Shown here: piece after piece, positions 23,650 through 33,653 of the stretch
How positions within the stretch are numbered: position 1 is the stretch's first letter
Layout: every line of letters begins with the position of its first letter
DNA from: Motilibacter aurantiacus
Lineage (GTDB): Bacteria; Actinomycetota; Actinomycetes; Motilibacterales; Motilibacteraceae
Length of the DNA: 64,000 nucleotides
Assembly: GCF_011250645.1 (NCBI RefSeq)
Contig: NZ_JAANNO010000001.1
Span: 828,841 to 892,840, forward strand
Reading direction: 5' to 3'
Made by a program: the position numbers and the translations under genes
The notes under the pieces: generated by a model
What the model saw: only the letters and a program-made list of their open reading frames with translations
Databases searched by the model: none
What the model was told of the DNA's origin: nothing

Positions 23650-24042
23650 TCAGCCCTCCCACTCCAGGCCGTCGTCGAGGTCGCCCTGCCGGACGAAGCG
23701 CCAGGCCGCGCGGACGGCCGCGTCCGGGCCGACGACGTAGCGCAGCTCGTACTCCCCCGGCGTGCCGGCCGCGACCACGGTGGCTGAGCCCTCCGGCGCT
23801 CCCGGGTCGACGAGGGAGTACACCTCGCCCCCCGCGTACGTCACGTAGACCACCAGCCCGGCGTACGCGGAGCCCCCGCAGGCCAGGTGCGCCCCGTCCG
23901 GCCCCGCGAACACGACCGCGGTCGTGTCGATGCCGTCCAGGGCTTCGACCAGTTGACGGACGGTCCCCTCGTCCCAGTCCGGCTCCCACTCGCGCTCCAC
24001 GGCCGAGCCGCGGATGGCCGACGCCACACTCGTCACGAACAT
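23650..24042 (-). CDS. Imm1-family-like immunity protein (orphan)
   Basis: The 130-residue acidic protein resembles the Imm1 immunity family of polymorphic-toxin systems: a short helix followed by strands with TTAVVFAGPDGAHLACGG, YVTYAGG, and a C-terminal ELRYVVGPDAAVRAAWRFVRQGDL ending in LEWEG. Cognate toxins are usually encoded next door, but none is seen here. The assignment rests on pattern recall and is moderate; a generic uncharacterised actinobacterial protein is the alternative. ATG 24042 lacks a clear ribosome-binding site; GTG codons three and five codons later are other options. Confidence 0.5.
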   Translation of the reverse strand: MFVTSVASAIRGSAVEREWEPDWDEGTVRQLVEALDGIDTTAVVFAGPDGAHLACGGSAYAGLVVYVTYAGGEVYSLVDPGAPEGSATVVAAGTPGEYELRYVVGPDAAVRAAWRFVRQGDLDDGLEWEG

Positions 24043-24126
24043 CGGGTCAGCGAATCATGGCGGCCGCGGGCCGGCGTACGCCACCCGGCGCCCCTGCGTC
24101 CCGGCCGGGCAGCGGGGCGACGCGAC

Positions 24127-24154
24127 GCCGGCTCGGTGAGGCCGGCTCGGTGAG
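24127..24154 (+). repeat. Exact 14-base tandem duplication
   Basis: GCCGGCTCGGTGAG occurs twice head-to-tail in the gap between the Imm1-like gene and asd. It overlaps no gene I accept and may be a replication slip. Confidence 0.9.
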
Positions 24155-24217
24155 GCGGGTAGCGGGGCTCGGGCAGGAGCGACGGCGCGCCCGCCTGCAC
24201 CGGCCCCCGCCCCCCGG

Positions 24218-25299
24218 TCACTGCTCGACGAACTCCTCGGCGACCAGCTCGGCGATCTGGGCCGTGTTGAGCGCGGCGCCCTTGCGCAGGTTGTCGCCGC
24301 AGAGGAACAGGTCCAGCCCGTTCGGCTCGTCGAGCGAGCGCCGGACGCGGCCGACCCAGGTCGGGTCGGTGCCGACGACGTCGGCGGGCGTCGGGAACTC
24401 GTGGTTGGCCGGGTCGTCGGAGAGCACCACGCCGGGCGCCTCGGCGAGCACGGCCTGGGCCCGGGCCTGGTCGACCTCGCGCTCGAAGACCGCGTGGACG
24501 GCGAGGGAGTGCGTGGTGACGACCGGAACCCGGACGCAGGTGGCGTTGACCTTCAGGCCCGGCAGGCCGAGGATCTTGCGCGACTCGTTGCGGACCTTGA
24601 GCTCCTCGCTCGACCAGCCGCCGTCCTTGAGCGATCCCGCCCACGGCACGACGTTGAGCGCCAGGGGCGCGGGGAACGGGCCGGTGTCTCCGATCACCCG
24701 GCGCACGTCGCCCGCCTGGGTGCCGAGCGTCGCGTCGCCGGCGACCTTGGCGATCTGCTCGCGCAGCGCGTCGACACCGGGCTGCCCGGCGCCGGACGCC
24801 GCCTGGTACGACGCCACGACCAGCTCGCGCAGCGTGTACTCGCGGTGCAGCGCGCCGAGCGCGACGATCATCGACAGCGTCGTGCAGTTGGGGTTGCTGA
24901 TGATGCCGCGGGGACGCTGCCGCGCCGCCTCCGGGTTGACCTCGGGGACGACCAGCGGCACGTCGGCGTCCATCCGGAAGGCGCCGGAGTTGTCGACGGC
25001 GACGGCGCCCTTCGCGGCGGCGACCGGCGCCCACTCCGCGGACACCTCGTCCGGCACGTCGAACATGGCGATGTCGACGCCCTCGAACGCCTCCGCGGAC
25101 AGCGCGACGACCTCGAGCTCCTCGCCCCGGACGCGCAGCTTCTTGCCGGCCGAGCGGGCGGACGCGATGAGGCGGATGTCGCCCCACACGTCCTTGCGGG
25201 TGCTGAGGATGTCGAGCATCACGGTGCCGACGGCGCCCGTGGCCCCGACGATCGCGAGCGTGGGGCGCCCGTCGCGGCGCCGGAGGGTCGGAAGAGCGC

Positions 25300-25303
<4 letters not shown>
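24218..25303 (-). CDS. asd: Aspartate-semialdehyde dehydrogenase
   Basis: The 361-residue enzyme has an N-terminal NADP-binding fold [14 protein letters not shown], the catalytic Cys140 in SNPNCTT, and [13 protein letters not shown] for substrate binding. It reduces aspartyl phosphate to aspartate semialdehyde in Lys/Met/Thr and diaminopimelate synthesis. ATG 25303 overlaps the lysC TGA (ATGA), so it is the second gene of a lysC-asd operon, as in corynebacteria and mycobacteria. Confidence 0.95.
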
Positions 25304-26580
<1,277 letters not shown>

Positions 26581-26753
26581 GGCTATTGACTCCAGATCCA
26601 CGGCGACACGGGCGAGGGTCACTCTACCGGCGCGCACCTGGCGTCTTCCTCGAGTTTCCACGGTGTTACGGCACGCCCGCCGGACAGGCCCGGCCGAAGC
26701 GGACGTCCCGTCACGCCCACCCCCGTCGCGTCGGGCGTGCCCCCGGGTCCCGC

Positions 26754-26928
26754 GGTTCGGCTGAATGACACATCCACCCGATAGGTCCGTCTCGATGTCG
26801 CATTCGGCCGTGGGCGGTCCGTGACAGTGGCGCATCGTGGCGAGGGCGGTCGGTCCCGGTGGCGCACCGTGCCCAGACGGTCCGTCCCGATGCCGCATCC
26901 ACCCGCTGGGCCCGCCCCGATGGGGCAT
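26754..26928. repeat. Six-copy degenerate 20-base dyad repeat array upstream of lysC
   Basis: Units of about 20 bases begin at 26754, 26784, 26816, 26848, 26879 and 26909, so the period is 30-32 bases. The plus-strand consensus is GGTCCGTCCCGATGNCGCAT. The 3' half of each unit is a small dyad, RTG-N3-CAY. In copy 4 (26848) it is GTG-GCG-CAC, where both arms changed together. Intervening 10-12 bases are not conserved. The array fills the 368-base gap between the oxidoreductase 3' end and lysC. I see no gene in that gap. Confidence 0.75.
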
Positions 26929-26948
26929 CGTCGCTGCCGGGGCGTGGC

Positions 26949-28241
26949 TCAGACGTCGGCGAACCGCTCCGCGTGCACCTGCTCGGCGGGCACCCCGAGC
27001 TCCCGGAGGGCCTCGACGGTCGCGACCACGAGGGGAGGCGGCCCGCAGACGAAGGCGTTGCGCTCCCGGACGTCGGCCGGCAGCACGCGGGCGAGCAGCC
27101 GCGCCTCGACCCGCCCGCGCTCGCCCGGCCAGCCCTCGGGCGGGTCGGACAGCACGTGCACCACGCGCAGGTCGAGCCGTCCGGCCAGGTCGTCGAGCTC
27201 CTCGCGGAACGTCACGTCCTCCCAGCGCCGGCTGGCGTAGACGAGCACGAGCGAGCGCGGGTCGCGCTCGTCCGCGAACGTCCGCAGCAGGCTCATCACG
27301 GGCGTGATCCCGATGCCGCCGGCCACGAGGACGTACGCGGCGTCCGGCCGGGCCGGGGAGAAGGACCCGTGCGGGCCGTCGAGCAGCACCCGCGATCCGG
27401 GCTCGAGGGCGCGCACGCCCGTCGTGAAGTCGCCGACGGCCTTCACCGTCAGCTCGACCTGCGCCGGCCGGGCGGCGCTGGAGGCGAACGAGAAGGGGTG
27501 CTCCTCCAGGGCGTACGGCGAGCCGGCGGTCTTCAGCCAGGCGAACTGGCCGGGGCGGAAGGGCACTCCCCCGTGCCCCACGGCGCGCAGCCGCAGCGTG
27601 GTCGCGCCGCCGCGCTCGGGGGTGACCTGCTCCACCTGGTACGGCCGTCCCGCCGCGGCGAACGGCCGGGCGACCCGCAGCGCGAACACCGCTCCCGCGC
27701 CGAGCACGGCCAGGGCGGCGACCGACGCCTGGACCGCCCCGAGGCCGAGGTAGCCCCCGACGCCCACCACGTGCCCGAGCGCAGCGGCGACCACGAGCAC
27801 GCCGAGCAGCAGGTGGCTCCCGCGCCACGCCTCGTACGGCATACGCAGCGGGCGCCGCCACAGCGACAACGCCACGAGCAGGGCCAGCGCGCCCGTCGCG
27901 ACGACGCCCGCGCGCGCCCGCCACGGCGCGGTGACCGGGTTCAGCAGGGCGAGCCGGCCGGGGTCGTCGGCCATCAGCAGGACGACGTGCAGGACGGCCA
28001 GGGCGAGCGCGCAGCCGCCGATCAGGCGGTGGAAGCGGAGCAGGACGTCGACGCCGAAGGGGCGGGTGAACAGCCGCAGCCGGGCCGGGAGGACGAGCTG
28101 CAGGGCCAGCATCGCCAGGGCGGAGAAGCCGATGCCGTCACTGGCGTTGGTCAGGCCGGAGCGGCGGGCGGCGTCGGGGGCCACGAGCACGAAGGCCATC
28201 GGCGCGAGCACGAGCAGGACGTACGCCGCCAGCCAGAGCAC
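26949..28241 (-). CDS. Ferric-reductase-like membrane flavocytochrome/oxidoreductase
   Basis: The 430-residue protein has about six hydrophobic helices (residues 5-205) with paired His residues in [22 protein letters not shown] and ALGHVV, as in ferric reductase-like heme membrane domains. An FAD-binding barrel follows ([17 protein letters not shown]) and then an NAD(P)H domain ([24 protein letters not shown]). It should carry electrons from NAD(P)H through FAD to heme across the membrane; the acceptor is unknown. GTG 28241 is the only strong start near the preceding stop. It follows the RG-tail protein by 23 bases, suggesting co-transcription. Confidence 0.87.
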   Translation of the reverse strand: MLWLAAYVLLVLAPMAFVLVAPDAARRSGLTNASDGIGFSALAMLALQLVLPARLRLFTRPFGVDVLLRFHRLIGGCALALAVLHVVLLMADDPGRLALLNPVTAPWRARAGVVATGALALLVALSLWRRPLRMPYEAWRGSHLLLGVLVVAAALGHVVGVGGYLGLGAVQASVAALAVLGAGAVFALRVARPFAAAGRPYQVEQVTPERGGATTLRLRAVGHGGVPFRPGQFAWLKTAGSPYALEEHPFSFASSAARPAQVELTVKAVGDFTTGVRALEPGSRVLLDGPHGSFSPARPDAAYVLVAGGIGITPVMSLLRTFADERDPRSLVLVYASRRWEDVTFREELDDLAGRLDLRVVHVLSDPPEGWPGERGRVEARLLARVLPADVRERNAFVCGPPPLVVATVEALRELGVPAEQVHAERFADV

Positions 28242-28264
28242 GCGCCGGCCCGCGGCGTCACCGG

Positions 28265-28630
28265 TCAGCCGTCCTCCGGCTGCGCCTCGTCACCACCGCC
28301 GGACCCGTCGTCCCCGCCGCGCCCGCGGCCGCGGCCGCGTCCCCGGCCGCCGTCCTCCTCCGGGGTGGCCGACGGGGAGGCGGTCGCCGCGGGCGACGTC
28401 CCGCCGGTGCGCGGCGCGACGGCCGGCGACGACGGCGCGACGGACCGGGTGGCATCGCGGTCGGCCGGGGCCGCGCCGGACGGCGGGGCCGCCGGGCTCG
28501 CGGGTGCCTGCGGTGGTGGGTCGGCGTCGCCGTCACCTGCCGCGATCGTGAACGCGACCCCGGCGGCGACGGCGACGATCAGCGCGACCAGCCCCAGGAC
28601 CAGGCCGAGGGCTCCTTCGCGGCGTCGCAT
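28265..28630 (-). CDS. Single-pass membrane protein with Pro/Ala-rich stalk and RG tail
   Basis: The 121-residue protein has a basic start (MRRREG), one strong membrane helix (about 8-32), then a long Pro/Ala/Ser/Thr-rich outer stalk and a C-terminal Arg-Gly run followed by Gly/Asp/Glu. I do not recognise the family. Low-complexity composition makes homology calls unreliable. It sits just upstream of, and on the same strand as, the ferric-reductase-like gene and might be an accessory factor; that is inference. Confidence 0.55.
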   Translation of the reverse strand: MRRREGALGLVLGLVALIVAVAAGVAFTIAAGDGDADPPPQAPASPAAPPSGAAPADRDATRSVAPSSPAVAPRTGGTSPAATASPSATPEEDGGRGRGRGRGRGGDDGSGGGDEAQPEDG

Positions 28631-28704
28631 GGGCGGGGTCTACCCAGCCCGTCGCCGTCCCGATCCCCTGCGGAGGGAAGCGACGGGCCGAGGGCCCGCA
28701 GGCC

Positions 28705-29409
28705 TCAGGGGGCGGTGCGCGGGACGAAGTCCTGCGGCGGGGCGACGGCGCTGGCCGCGGTCTCGGCGAGCAGCCGGTCCTCGACCGCGAGCTCGGGGTC
28801 GTCCGCGAGGGCGTCGAGGCGTACGTGGGACACCACCGACTGCAGCGCGCGCAGCGCCGCGCTGGCGGTGGAGCCCCAGTTGGACAGGTAGGAGAACTGC
28901 CACCACCAGAGCGCCTCGACGTGGCGCCCGGCCTTGTAGTGCTGGAGCCCGTGGACGAGGTCGGACACGACGTCGGCGAGGTCGTCCGAGAGCGTGGTCG
29001 TCACGACCTCCGGCGGCTCGCCGTACGGGTCGAACACCTCGGAGTACTCGTCGACCGGGTCGAGCAGGTTGCCCAGCGAGGACCGGATGCCCTCGACGTC
29101 GGCGTCGTCGCCGGTGTCCGGCTCGAAGCGCTCGTCCGGGACGATGTCCTGCACCGCCCCGAGCCGCCCGCCGGCCAGCAGCACCTGCGAGACCTGCAGC
29201 AGCAGCAGCGAGACCGCGGTCTCCGGGCTCTCGCCGGCGGCGATCTCGCGGACGGCCAGGACGAAGCTCTCGACCTGGTCGGCGATCTCGGCGGCGAAGT
29301 CACCCCAGTCCTCGGCCGGGCCGACCGGGGGCCCCTCGTCCCCGGCGAAGTCGGTCGTGAGGTCGGGGGTGTAGCCCCCGCCCCAGTTCGCAGTGGTCGG
29401 GTCAGACAT
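28705..29409 (-). CDS. DUF5063 domain protein
   Basis: The 234-residue acidic protein resembles DUF5063 proteins that follow recR in actinobacteria. It is mostly helical, with [19 protein letters not shown] and a Trp-rich [24 protein letters not shown] segment. Function is unknown. ATG 29409 has GGAAGG upstream and overlaps the recR stop, indicating coupling. A longer upstream in-frame reading enters recR and is rejected. Confidence 0.85.
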   Translation of the reverse strand: MSDPTTANWGGGYTPDLTTDFAGDEGPPVGPAEDWGDFAAEIADQVESFVLAVREIAAGESPETAVSLLLLQVSQVLLAGGRLGAVQDIVPDERFEPDTGDDADVEGIRSSLGNLLDPVDEYSEVFDPYGEPPEVVTTTLSDDLADVVSDLVHGLQHYKAGRHVEALWWWQFSYLSNWGSTASAALRALQSVVSHVRLDALADDPELAVEDRLLAETAASAVAPPQDFVPRTAP

Positions 29410-30001
29410 CGAGCAGCCGCCTTCCTTCGAACGCACGCCCCAGCGTGACCTCGTCGGCATATTCGAGGTCGCCACCCACCGGGAGCCCGCTTGCGAGCCG
29501 GGTTACCCGAAGTCCCATCGGTTTCACCAGCCGGGCGAGGTACGTGGCAGTGGCCTCGCCCTCGAGGTTCGGGTCGGTGGCGAGGATGAGCTCGGTGACC
29601 GTACCGTCCGCCAGCCGGGCCAGCAGCTCGCGGATGCGCAGGTCGTCCGGGCCCACGCCCTCGATCGGGCTGATCGCCCCGCCCAGCACGTGGTAGCGCC
29701 CGCGGAACTCGCGGGTGCGCTCGATCGCCACGACGTCCTTGGGCTCCTCGACCACGCAGATGACGGCGAGGTCGCGGCGCGGGTCACGGCAGACCCGGCA
29801 CTCGTCCTCCTCGGCCACGTTGCCGCAGATGCGGCAGAAGCGGACCTTCTCCTTGACCTGCTCGAGCGCCACGACGAGCCGGCGCACGTCGACCGGGTCG
29901 GCCGCGAGCAGGTGGAACGCGATGCGCTGGGCGCTCTTCGGCCCGACCCCGGGCAGCCGGCCCAGCTCGTCGATGAGGTCCTGGACGACCCCTTCGTACA
30001 C
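29402..30001 (-). CDS. recR: Recombination mediator RecR
   Basis: The 199-residue protein has an N-terminal helix-hairpin-helix ([20 protein letters not shown]), a C4 zinc finger (C-x2-C ... C-x2-[17 protein letters not shown]), a Toprim domain and a Walker B-like end, the usual RecR order. It loads RecA at gaps with RecF/RecO. The start is GTG 30001, eight bases after the YbaB stop. Confidence 0.95.
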   Translation of the reverse strand: MYEGVVQDLIDELGRLPGVGPKSAQRIAFHLLAADPVDVRRLVVALEQVKEKVRFCRICGNVAEEDECRVCRDPRRDLAVICVVEEPKDVVAIERTREFRGRYHVLGGAISPIEGVGPDDLRIRELLARLADGTVTELILATDPNLEGEATATYLARLVKPMGLRVTRLASGLPVGGDLEYADEVTLGRAFEGRRLLDV

Positions 30002-30009
30002 GGTCCGGC

Positions 30010-30393
30010 CTACTCGGCGCCCGGGAGCGCCGGGCCGCCCGGCAGCCCGCCGGGGAAGGCCGCACCGAGCCCCTCGCTCATGGGGCCCATCGCCCGGGCC
30101 TGCAGCTCCGCCGCGCGCGTCGTGGCGTCTCGGACCGCGGCGACCACGAGGTCGGCCAGGGTCTCGGTGTCCTGCGGGTCGACCGCCTCGGGCGAGATCT
30201 CCAGGCCGAGCAGCTCGCCCGCGCCGGACACGGTCGCCGTGACGAGCCCGCCGCCGGAGGTGCCCGAGACCTGCGCCTCGGCCAGCTCGGCCTGCGCGTC
30301 GAGCACCTGCTGCTGCAGCTGCTGGGCCTGTCGCAGCACGGCCTGCAGGTCGAGCGAGCCGTCACCTGGGAACACGTCGGGCCTCTTCTTCAC
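30010..30393 (-). CDS. ybaB: YbaB/EbfC nucleoid-associated protein
   Basis: The 127-residue protein has the YbaB fold: a long Gln-rich helix ([23 protein letters not shown]), Gly-rich strands ([19 protein letters not shown]) and the [22 protein letters not shown] helix. A Gly/Pro-rich C-terminal tail replaces the shorter usual end. It should bind DNA as a dimer and is in the conserved dnaX-ybaB-recR order. The start is GTG 30393. Confidence 0.93.
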   Translation of the reverse strand: MKKRPDVFPGDGSLDLQAVLRQAQQLQQQVLDAQAELAEAQVSGTSGGGLVTATVSGAGELLGLEISPEAVDPQDTETLADLVVAAVRDATTRAAELQARAMGPMSEGLGAAFPGGLPGGPALPGAE

Positions 30394-30406
30394 AAGACGT
30401 CGGTAG

Positions 30407-30427
30407 GACGGCGCGTGGAGCGCCGTC
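30407..30427 (-). terminator. Hairpin between dnaX and ybaB
   Basis: GACGGCGC (30407-30414) and GCGCCGTC (30420-30427) form an 8-bp stem with a 5-base loop about 85 bases past the dnaX stop. It could be a partial terminator or attenuator within the operon. Confidence 0.5.
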
Positions 30428-30511
30428 TCGGGGTCGAACGCGCGAGGCGCCCGGGCCGTGCCAGGCTCCGCGACGAGCCTCGGCAGGGGGCCCGGAGAGC
30501 CCGCGGCGAGC

Positions 30512-32758
30512 CTACGCGTTGTCGTACTCCTCGATGACCCGCGCGCCGAGGTCGCGCTCGAGCAGCTGCACGCCGCTCAGCCCGCTGTCGTCGAGGTCCG
30601 GGTCGTCGGCCGCAGGGGTGTCCTGCTCCGGCGGGACGGAGGGCGTACGCGGGGGCGGGGCCGCCGCTGCCGCCGCGCGTCCCGGTGCCCGGCCGAGATC
30701 GTTGCCGGCCGCTGACGCGGCCGGGCCCGGGCCCGTCGGGGCGCCGGGGCCCGGGGCGGGCGGCGCGCTGGCGACCGCGTCGCCGGGCGCACCCTGTCCT
30801 GCGCCGGAGAAGGGGCCGCCGGAGAAGGGGCCGCCGGACGAGGGGCCGCCGGGCCAGGAGGCCGGGCCGGGTGAGCCCGCGGTGGCAGGAGCCGGCGGCG
30901 GCGGGCCGTAGCCCTGCGCGTCGGTGGCCGGCGGGGCGTACGCCGGCGGGCTGTAGGCCGGCTGCCCCGACGGCGCGCCGGACCGCGGTGGCGCTGCCGG
31001 CGGCCCGCCGTCCCCGGGGCCGCCGACGATCGCCTCGACCCGCCAGTCGACGCCGAGCACGTCGATGAGCGCCTGCCGGACGTACTCCTCGTGGTCCCCG
31101 CGGGAGCTGAACCGGTCGCGCAGGCCCGCCGTCGCGAACGAGAGCGTCAGGCGGCCGTCGGACAGCCCGGCAACCGTGGCGTTCTGCGCGACGAGGCTCC
31201 ACGTCGTCCGCTTGAGCCCCGCCAGCGTGGACAGCACCACCGGCCACATCCCGCGGACGCCGGCGAGGTCCATCCCCCCGGGGCCACCGGGGCCACCGGG
31301 GCCACCCGGGCCACCCGGCCCGCCGGCCCGGCCCGCGGACAGCTCCGGCACGGGGGCAGAGTCGGGCACGGGGGACTGTGTGGGGGCGGGTGAGGGCTGC
31401 GGGGTCGGCGACGGTGTGGGGGCGGGTGAGGGCTGCGGGGTCGGCGACGGTGCGGGGGTCGGCGACGGAGCAGGCGTCGGGGACGGCTGCGGGGCCGGCG
31501 ACGGGGCGGGCGTCGGCGACGGGGCGGGCGTCGGCGACGGGGCGGGCGTCGGCGTGGCGGCCGCCGGCAGCGGCGTCGGGGCGGGCATCGGCCCACCGCC
31601 GCTGACCCGGCGCTCGAGCCGGTCGAGCCGGGCGGCCAGCGAGCGCTCGTCCCCCTCGGCGGCGGGCAGCAGCACCCGCGCGCACATGAGCTCCAGCTGG
31701 AGGCGTGGCGCGGTCGTCCCACGCATCTCGGTGAGCCCGGCACTGAGGATGTCGGCCGCCCGGGAGAGCGCTCCGGTGCCGAACCCGCCGGCCTGGGCGC
31801 GCATCGCCTCGAGCTGGTCGGGGGGGCAGTGGCTGAGCAGCGCCTCGGCCGAGTCCGGCACCGCGTCGAGGATGATCAGGTCACGCAGCCGCTCGAGCAG
31901 GTCCTCGGCGAAGCGGCGGGGGTCGAGCCCGCCCTCGATCACGCGGTCGACCATGGTGAACACCGCCGCGCCGTCACCGGCGGCGAATGCGTCGACCGTC
32001 GCGTCCAGCAGTGAGGCGTCGGTGAAGCCGAGCAGCGCCGTCGCCAGGGCGTACGTCACGCCCTCCGGCCCCGCGCCGCCCACCAGCTGGTCGACCAGCG
32101 GCGCCCACGCGCGCACCGAGCCGCGCCCGGCGCGCACGACGATCGGGAGCACGCCCTTCTCGACGGTCACGCCCTCGCGCGCGCAGATCGCCGCGAGGTG
32201 CTCCTGCAGCTTGCTCGGCGGCACCAGCCGGAACGGGTAGTGGTGGGTGCGCGAGCGGATCGTCCCGATGACCTTCTCGGGCTCCGTCGTCGCGAAGACG
32301 AACTTGACGTGCTCGGGCGGCTCCTCCACGACCTTCAGCAGTGCGTTGAAGCCCTGCGTGGAGACCATGTGGGCCTCGTCGACGATGTAGACCTTGAAGC
32401 GCGAGGAGGCGGGGGCGAAGAACGCGCGGTCGCGCAGCTCGCGTGCGTCGTCCACGCCGCCGTGGCTGGCGGCGTCGATCTCGATGACGTCGATGTTGCC
32501 GGGGCCGCCGCGGGCGAGCGAGACGCACGAGTCACAGACCCCGCACGGCGTGGGCGTGGGCCCCTGCTCGCAGTTGAGGCAGCGGGCCAGGATCCGGGCG
32601 CTCGTCGTCTTGCCGCAGCCGCGCGGGCCGGAGAAGAGGTAGGCGTGGTTGATGTGGCCCTTGCGCAGCGCCTGGCCGAGCGGGCCGGTCACGTGCTCCT
32701 GGCCGATCACGTCGGCGAAGGTCTCCGGCCGGTAGCGGCGGTAGAGGGCTTGGGACAC
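30512..32758 (-). CDS. dnaX: DNA polymerase III subunits gamma and tau
   Basis: The 748-residue clamp-loader subunit has Walker A GPRGCGKT at 44-51, zinc ligands C63, C72, C75 and C78, Walker B VDEAHM and sensor TTEPEKV, then domain III. After about residue 400 it has an unusually long Pro-Thr-Ala-Ser linker encoded by minisatellite repeats and a Gly-Gly-Pro run. A folded tau-like segment ([26 protein letters not shown]) follows and then another Pro/Gly-rich tail. GTG 32758 is preceded by TACTGT at leaderless spacing. A longer upstream reading crosses the SRP RNA promoter side and is rejected. No slippery A6 site for programmed gamma production is apparent. Confidence 0.95.
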   Translation of the reverse strand: MSQALYRRYRPETFADVIGQEHVTGPLGQALRKGHINHAYLFSGPRGCGKTTSARILARCLNCEQGPTPTPCGVCDSCVSLARGGPGNIDVIEIDAASHGGVDDARELRDRAFFAPASSRFKVYIVDEAHMVSTQGFNALLKVVEEPPEHVKFVFATTEPEKVIGTIRSRTHHYPFRLVPPSKLQEHLAAICAREGVTVEKGVLPIVVRAGRGSVRAWAPLVDQLVGGAGPEGVTYALATALLGFTDASLLDATVDAFAAGDGAAVFTMVDRVIEGGLDPRRFAEDLLERLRDLIILDAVPDSAEALLSHCPPDQLEAMRAQAGGFGTGALSRAADILSAGLTEMRGTTAPRLQLELMCARVLLPAAEGDERSLAARLDRLERRVSGGGPMPAPTPLPAAATPTPAPSPTPAPSPTPAPSPAPQPSPTPAPSPTPAPSPTPQPSPAPTPSPTPQPSPAPTQSPVPDSAPVPELSAGRAGGPGGPGGPGGPGGPGGMDLAGVRGMWPVVLSTLAGLKRTTWSLVAQNATVAGLSDGRLTLSFATAGLRDRFSSRGDHEEYVRQALIDVLGVDWRVEAIVGGPGDGGPPAAPPRSGAPSGQPAYSPPAYAPPATDAQGYGPPPPAPATAGSPGPASWPGGPSSGGPFSGGPFSGAGQGAPGDAVASAPPAPGPGAPTGPGPAASAAGNDLGRAPGRAAAAAAPPPRTPSVPPEQDTPAADDPDLDDSGLSGVQLLERDLGARVIEEYDNA
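31379..31550. repeat. Minisatellite in dnaX encoding the Pro/Thr/Ala linker
   Basis: Two exact 36-base copies (31379-31414, 31415-31450) are followed by degenerate copies and three exact copies of an 18-base unit (31497-31550). All units are multiples of three, so frame is kept. They encode alternating Pro-Thr/Ala-Pro-Ser. Confidence 0.9.
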
Positions 32759-32764
32759 GCTTCG

Positions 32765-32770
32765 ACAGTA
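32765..32770 (-). promoter_or_regulatory. -10 element of dnaX (leaderless)
   Basis: TACTGT on the minus strand ends 6 bases before the GTG at 32758 and matches TANNNT. No Shine-Dalgarno is present. Confidence 0.5.
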
Positions 32771-32878
32771 GCCGGGCGGGCGGACAGCCGGTGCCGCCCC
32801 GGACGGTCCCGTGGACGACCGGGAGAGGGCTGGGGACGGGCCGGGGAAGGGCCGGGGAAAGGCCTCGGGACGCACAGG

Positions 32879-32964
32879 GCCCCTCGCGCACCCGCCAGAG
32901 CCTGCCTACCCTTGCTGCCTTCCGGCCCTGGGGGGGTTCAGCGGGATAGCGCCACGCGAGGGGC
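32879..32964 (-). ncRNA. ffs: Small (4.5S-type) signal recognition particle RNA
   Basis: Read on the minus strand, the ends GCCCCTCGCG and CGCGAGGGGC pair perfectly. The apical part contains the conserved SRP domain IV signature GGCCGGAAGGCAGCAAGGG, with the GGAA tetraloop region and the internal loop bound by Ffh. The length is about 86 bases. TACGCT at 32978-32973 is a likely -10. Place next to dnaX is common in actinobacteria. Confidence 0.92.
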
Positions 32965-33087
32965 TGGGCCGAAGCGTACCTGCTGGCGGGCCGGCGGGGC
33001 TCGCCCGTCACCCCGGTGGGCCGTCTCCTGCGTGCGGAGCGGGGCGGGCCCGTCGGCCACCGCGGCGGTGCCGCTATCCTCGCCGAC

Positions 33088-33172
33088 GGAGGATTCGCCT
33101 AGTGGCCTAGGGCGCACGATTGGAAATCGTGTTGGGGGCAACCCCTCGCGGGTTCAAATCCCGCATCCTCCG
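33088..33172 (+). tRNA. tRNA-Ser (anticodon GGA)
   Basis: The acceptor GGAGGAT pairs with ATCCTCC. The anticodon stem CACGA/TCGTG holds the loop TTGGAAA (GGA). There is a long class II variable arm (GGGGG..CCCC) and a T-arm GCGGG-TTCAAAT-CCCGC. The CCA is not encoded. TATCCT at 33075-33080 is the -10. Confidence 0.95.
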
Positions 33173-33178
33173 CGTCCC

Positions 33179-33212
33179 GACGGCGCCGCGGCTCCCCAGC
33201 CGCGGCGCCGTC
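33179..33212 (+). terminator. Strong hairpin after tRNA-Ser
   Basis: A perfect 15-bp stem (33179-33193 with 33198-33212) closes a CCCC loop 7 bases after the tRNA. No T tract follows. Confidence 0.75.
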
Positions 33213-33332
33213 GTCGCGTCCGGGGCACGCACCGCCGGGCCGGCCGCCCGTCCGCCCTGCCTCACCAGGACGCCGTCAGCCCGCCGGGCACCGCGGCGCA
33301 CGCCGGGCAGAAGGTGCCGGATCGGCCTCGAC

Positions 33333-33338
33333 TAGGCT
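33333..33338 (+). promoter_or_regulatory. -10 element of the VapB-like/LytR_C pair (leaderless)
   Basis: TAGGCT ends 6 bases before GTG 33345. The identical hexamer precedes the ArsA pair at 11200. Confidence 0.55.
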
Positions 33339-33344
33339 TCGCGG

Positions 33345-33653
33345 GTGCTCTTCAAGGCGGTGGGCGACGGCAGGCCGTACCCGGAGCACGCCACCTCGCA
33401 GCGCGACTGGGCCAGGGTGCCGCCGCGCCAGGTGCGGCTCGACCAGCTGGTGACGACGAAGCGCACGCTCGACCTTGCGGCGCTCCTGGCCGAGGACTCG
33501 ACCTTCTACGGCGACCTGTTCGCCCACGTCGTGGCGTGGCGCGGGGAGCTCTACCTCGAGGACGGGCTGCACCGCGCACTGCGGGCCGCGCTGCAGCAGC
33601 GCAACGTGCTGCACGCCCGGGTCCTCGAGCTCGAGCCGGAGGCGACGCCGTGA
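33345..33653 (+). CDS. Conserved actinobacterial small protein (often called VapB-family antitoxin)
   Basis: The 102-residue protein has the conserved layout LFKAVGDGRPYPEH, PPRQVRLDQLVTTKRTLDL, DSTFYGDLFAHVV, and LYLEDGLHRALRAALQQRNVLHARVL. Homologues next to LytR_C genes in actinobacteria are commonly labelled VapB-family antitoxins, but no VapC/PIN toxin lies here, so the label may be misleading; the C-terminal part recalls a ParB/sulfiredoxin-like fold. GTG 33345 is 6 bases after TAGGCT, a leaderless arrangement. Its stop overlaps the next gene. Confidence 0.72.
   Translation: MLFKAVGDGRPYPEHATSQRDWARVPPRQVRLDQLVTTKRTLDLAALLAEDSTFYGDLFAHVVAWRGELYLEDGLHRALRAALQQRNVLHARVLELEPEATP

Noticed and set aside
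26595..26900. N-terminal extension of lysC through the repeat array
   Set aside because: The frame stays open, but the residues are Arg/His/Gly-rich. The aspartokinase start VVQKYGGSS is canonical at GTG 26580 with its own Shine-Dalgarno.
26754..26928. CRISPR array
   Set aside because: The repeats are degenerate, the spacing sequence is only 10-12 bases, and no cas gene is present.
30512..32758. Programmed frameshift site in dnaX producing gamma
   Set aside because: No A-rich slippery heptamer or following stem was found.
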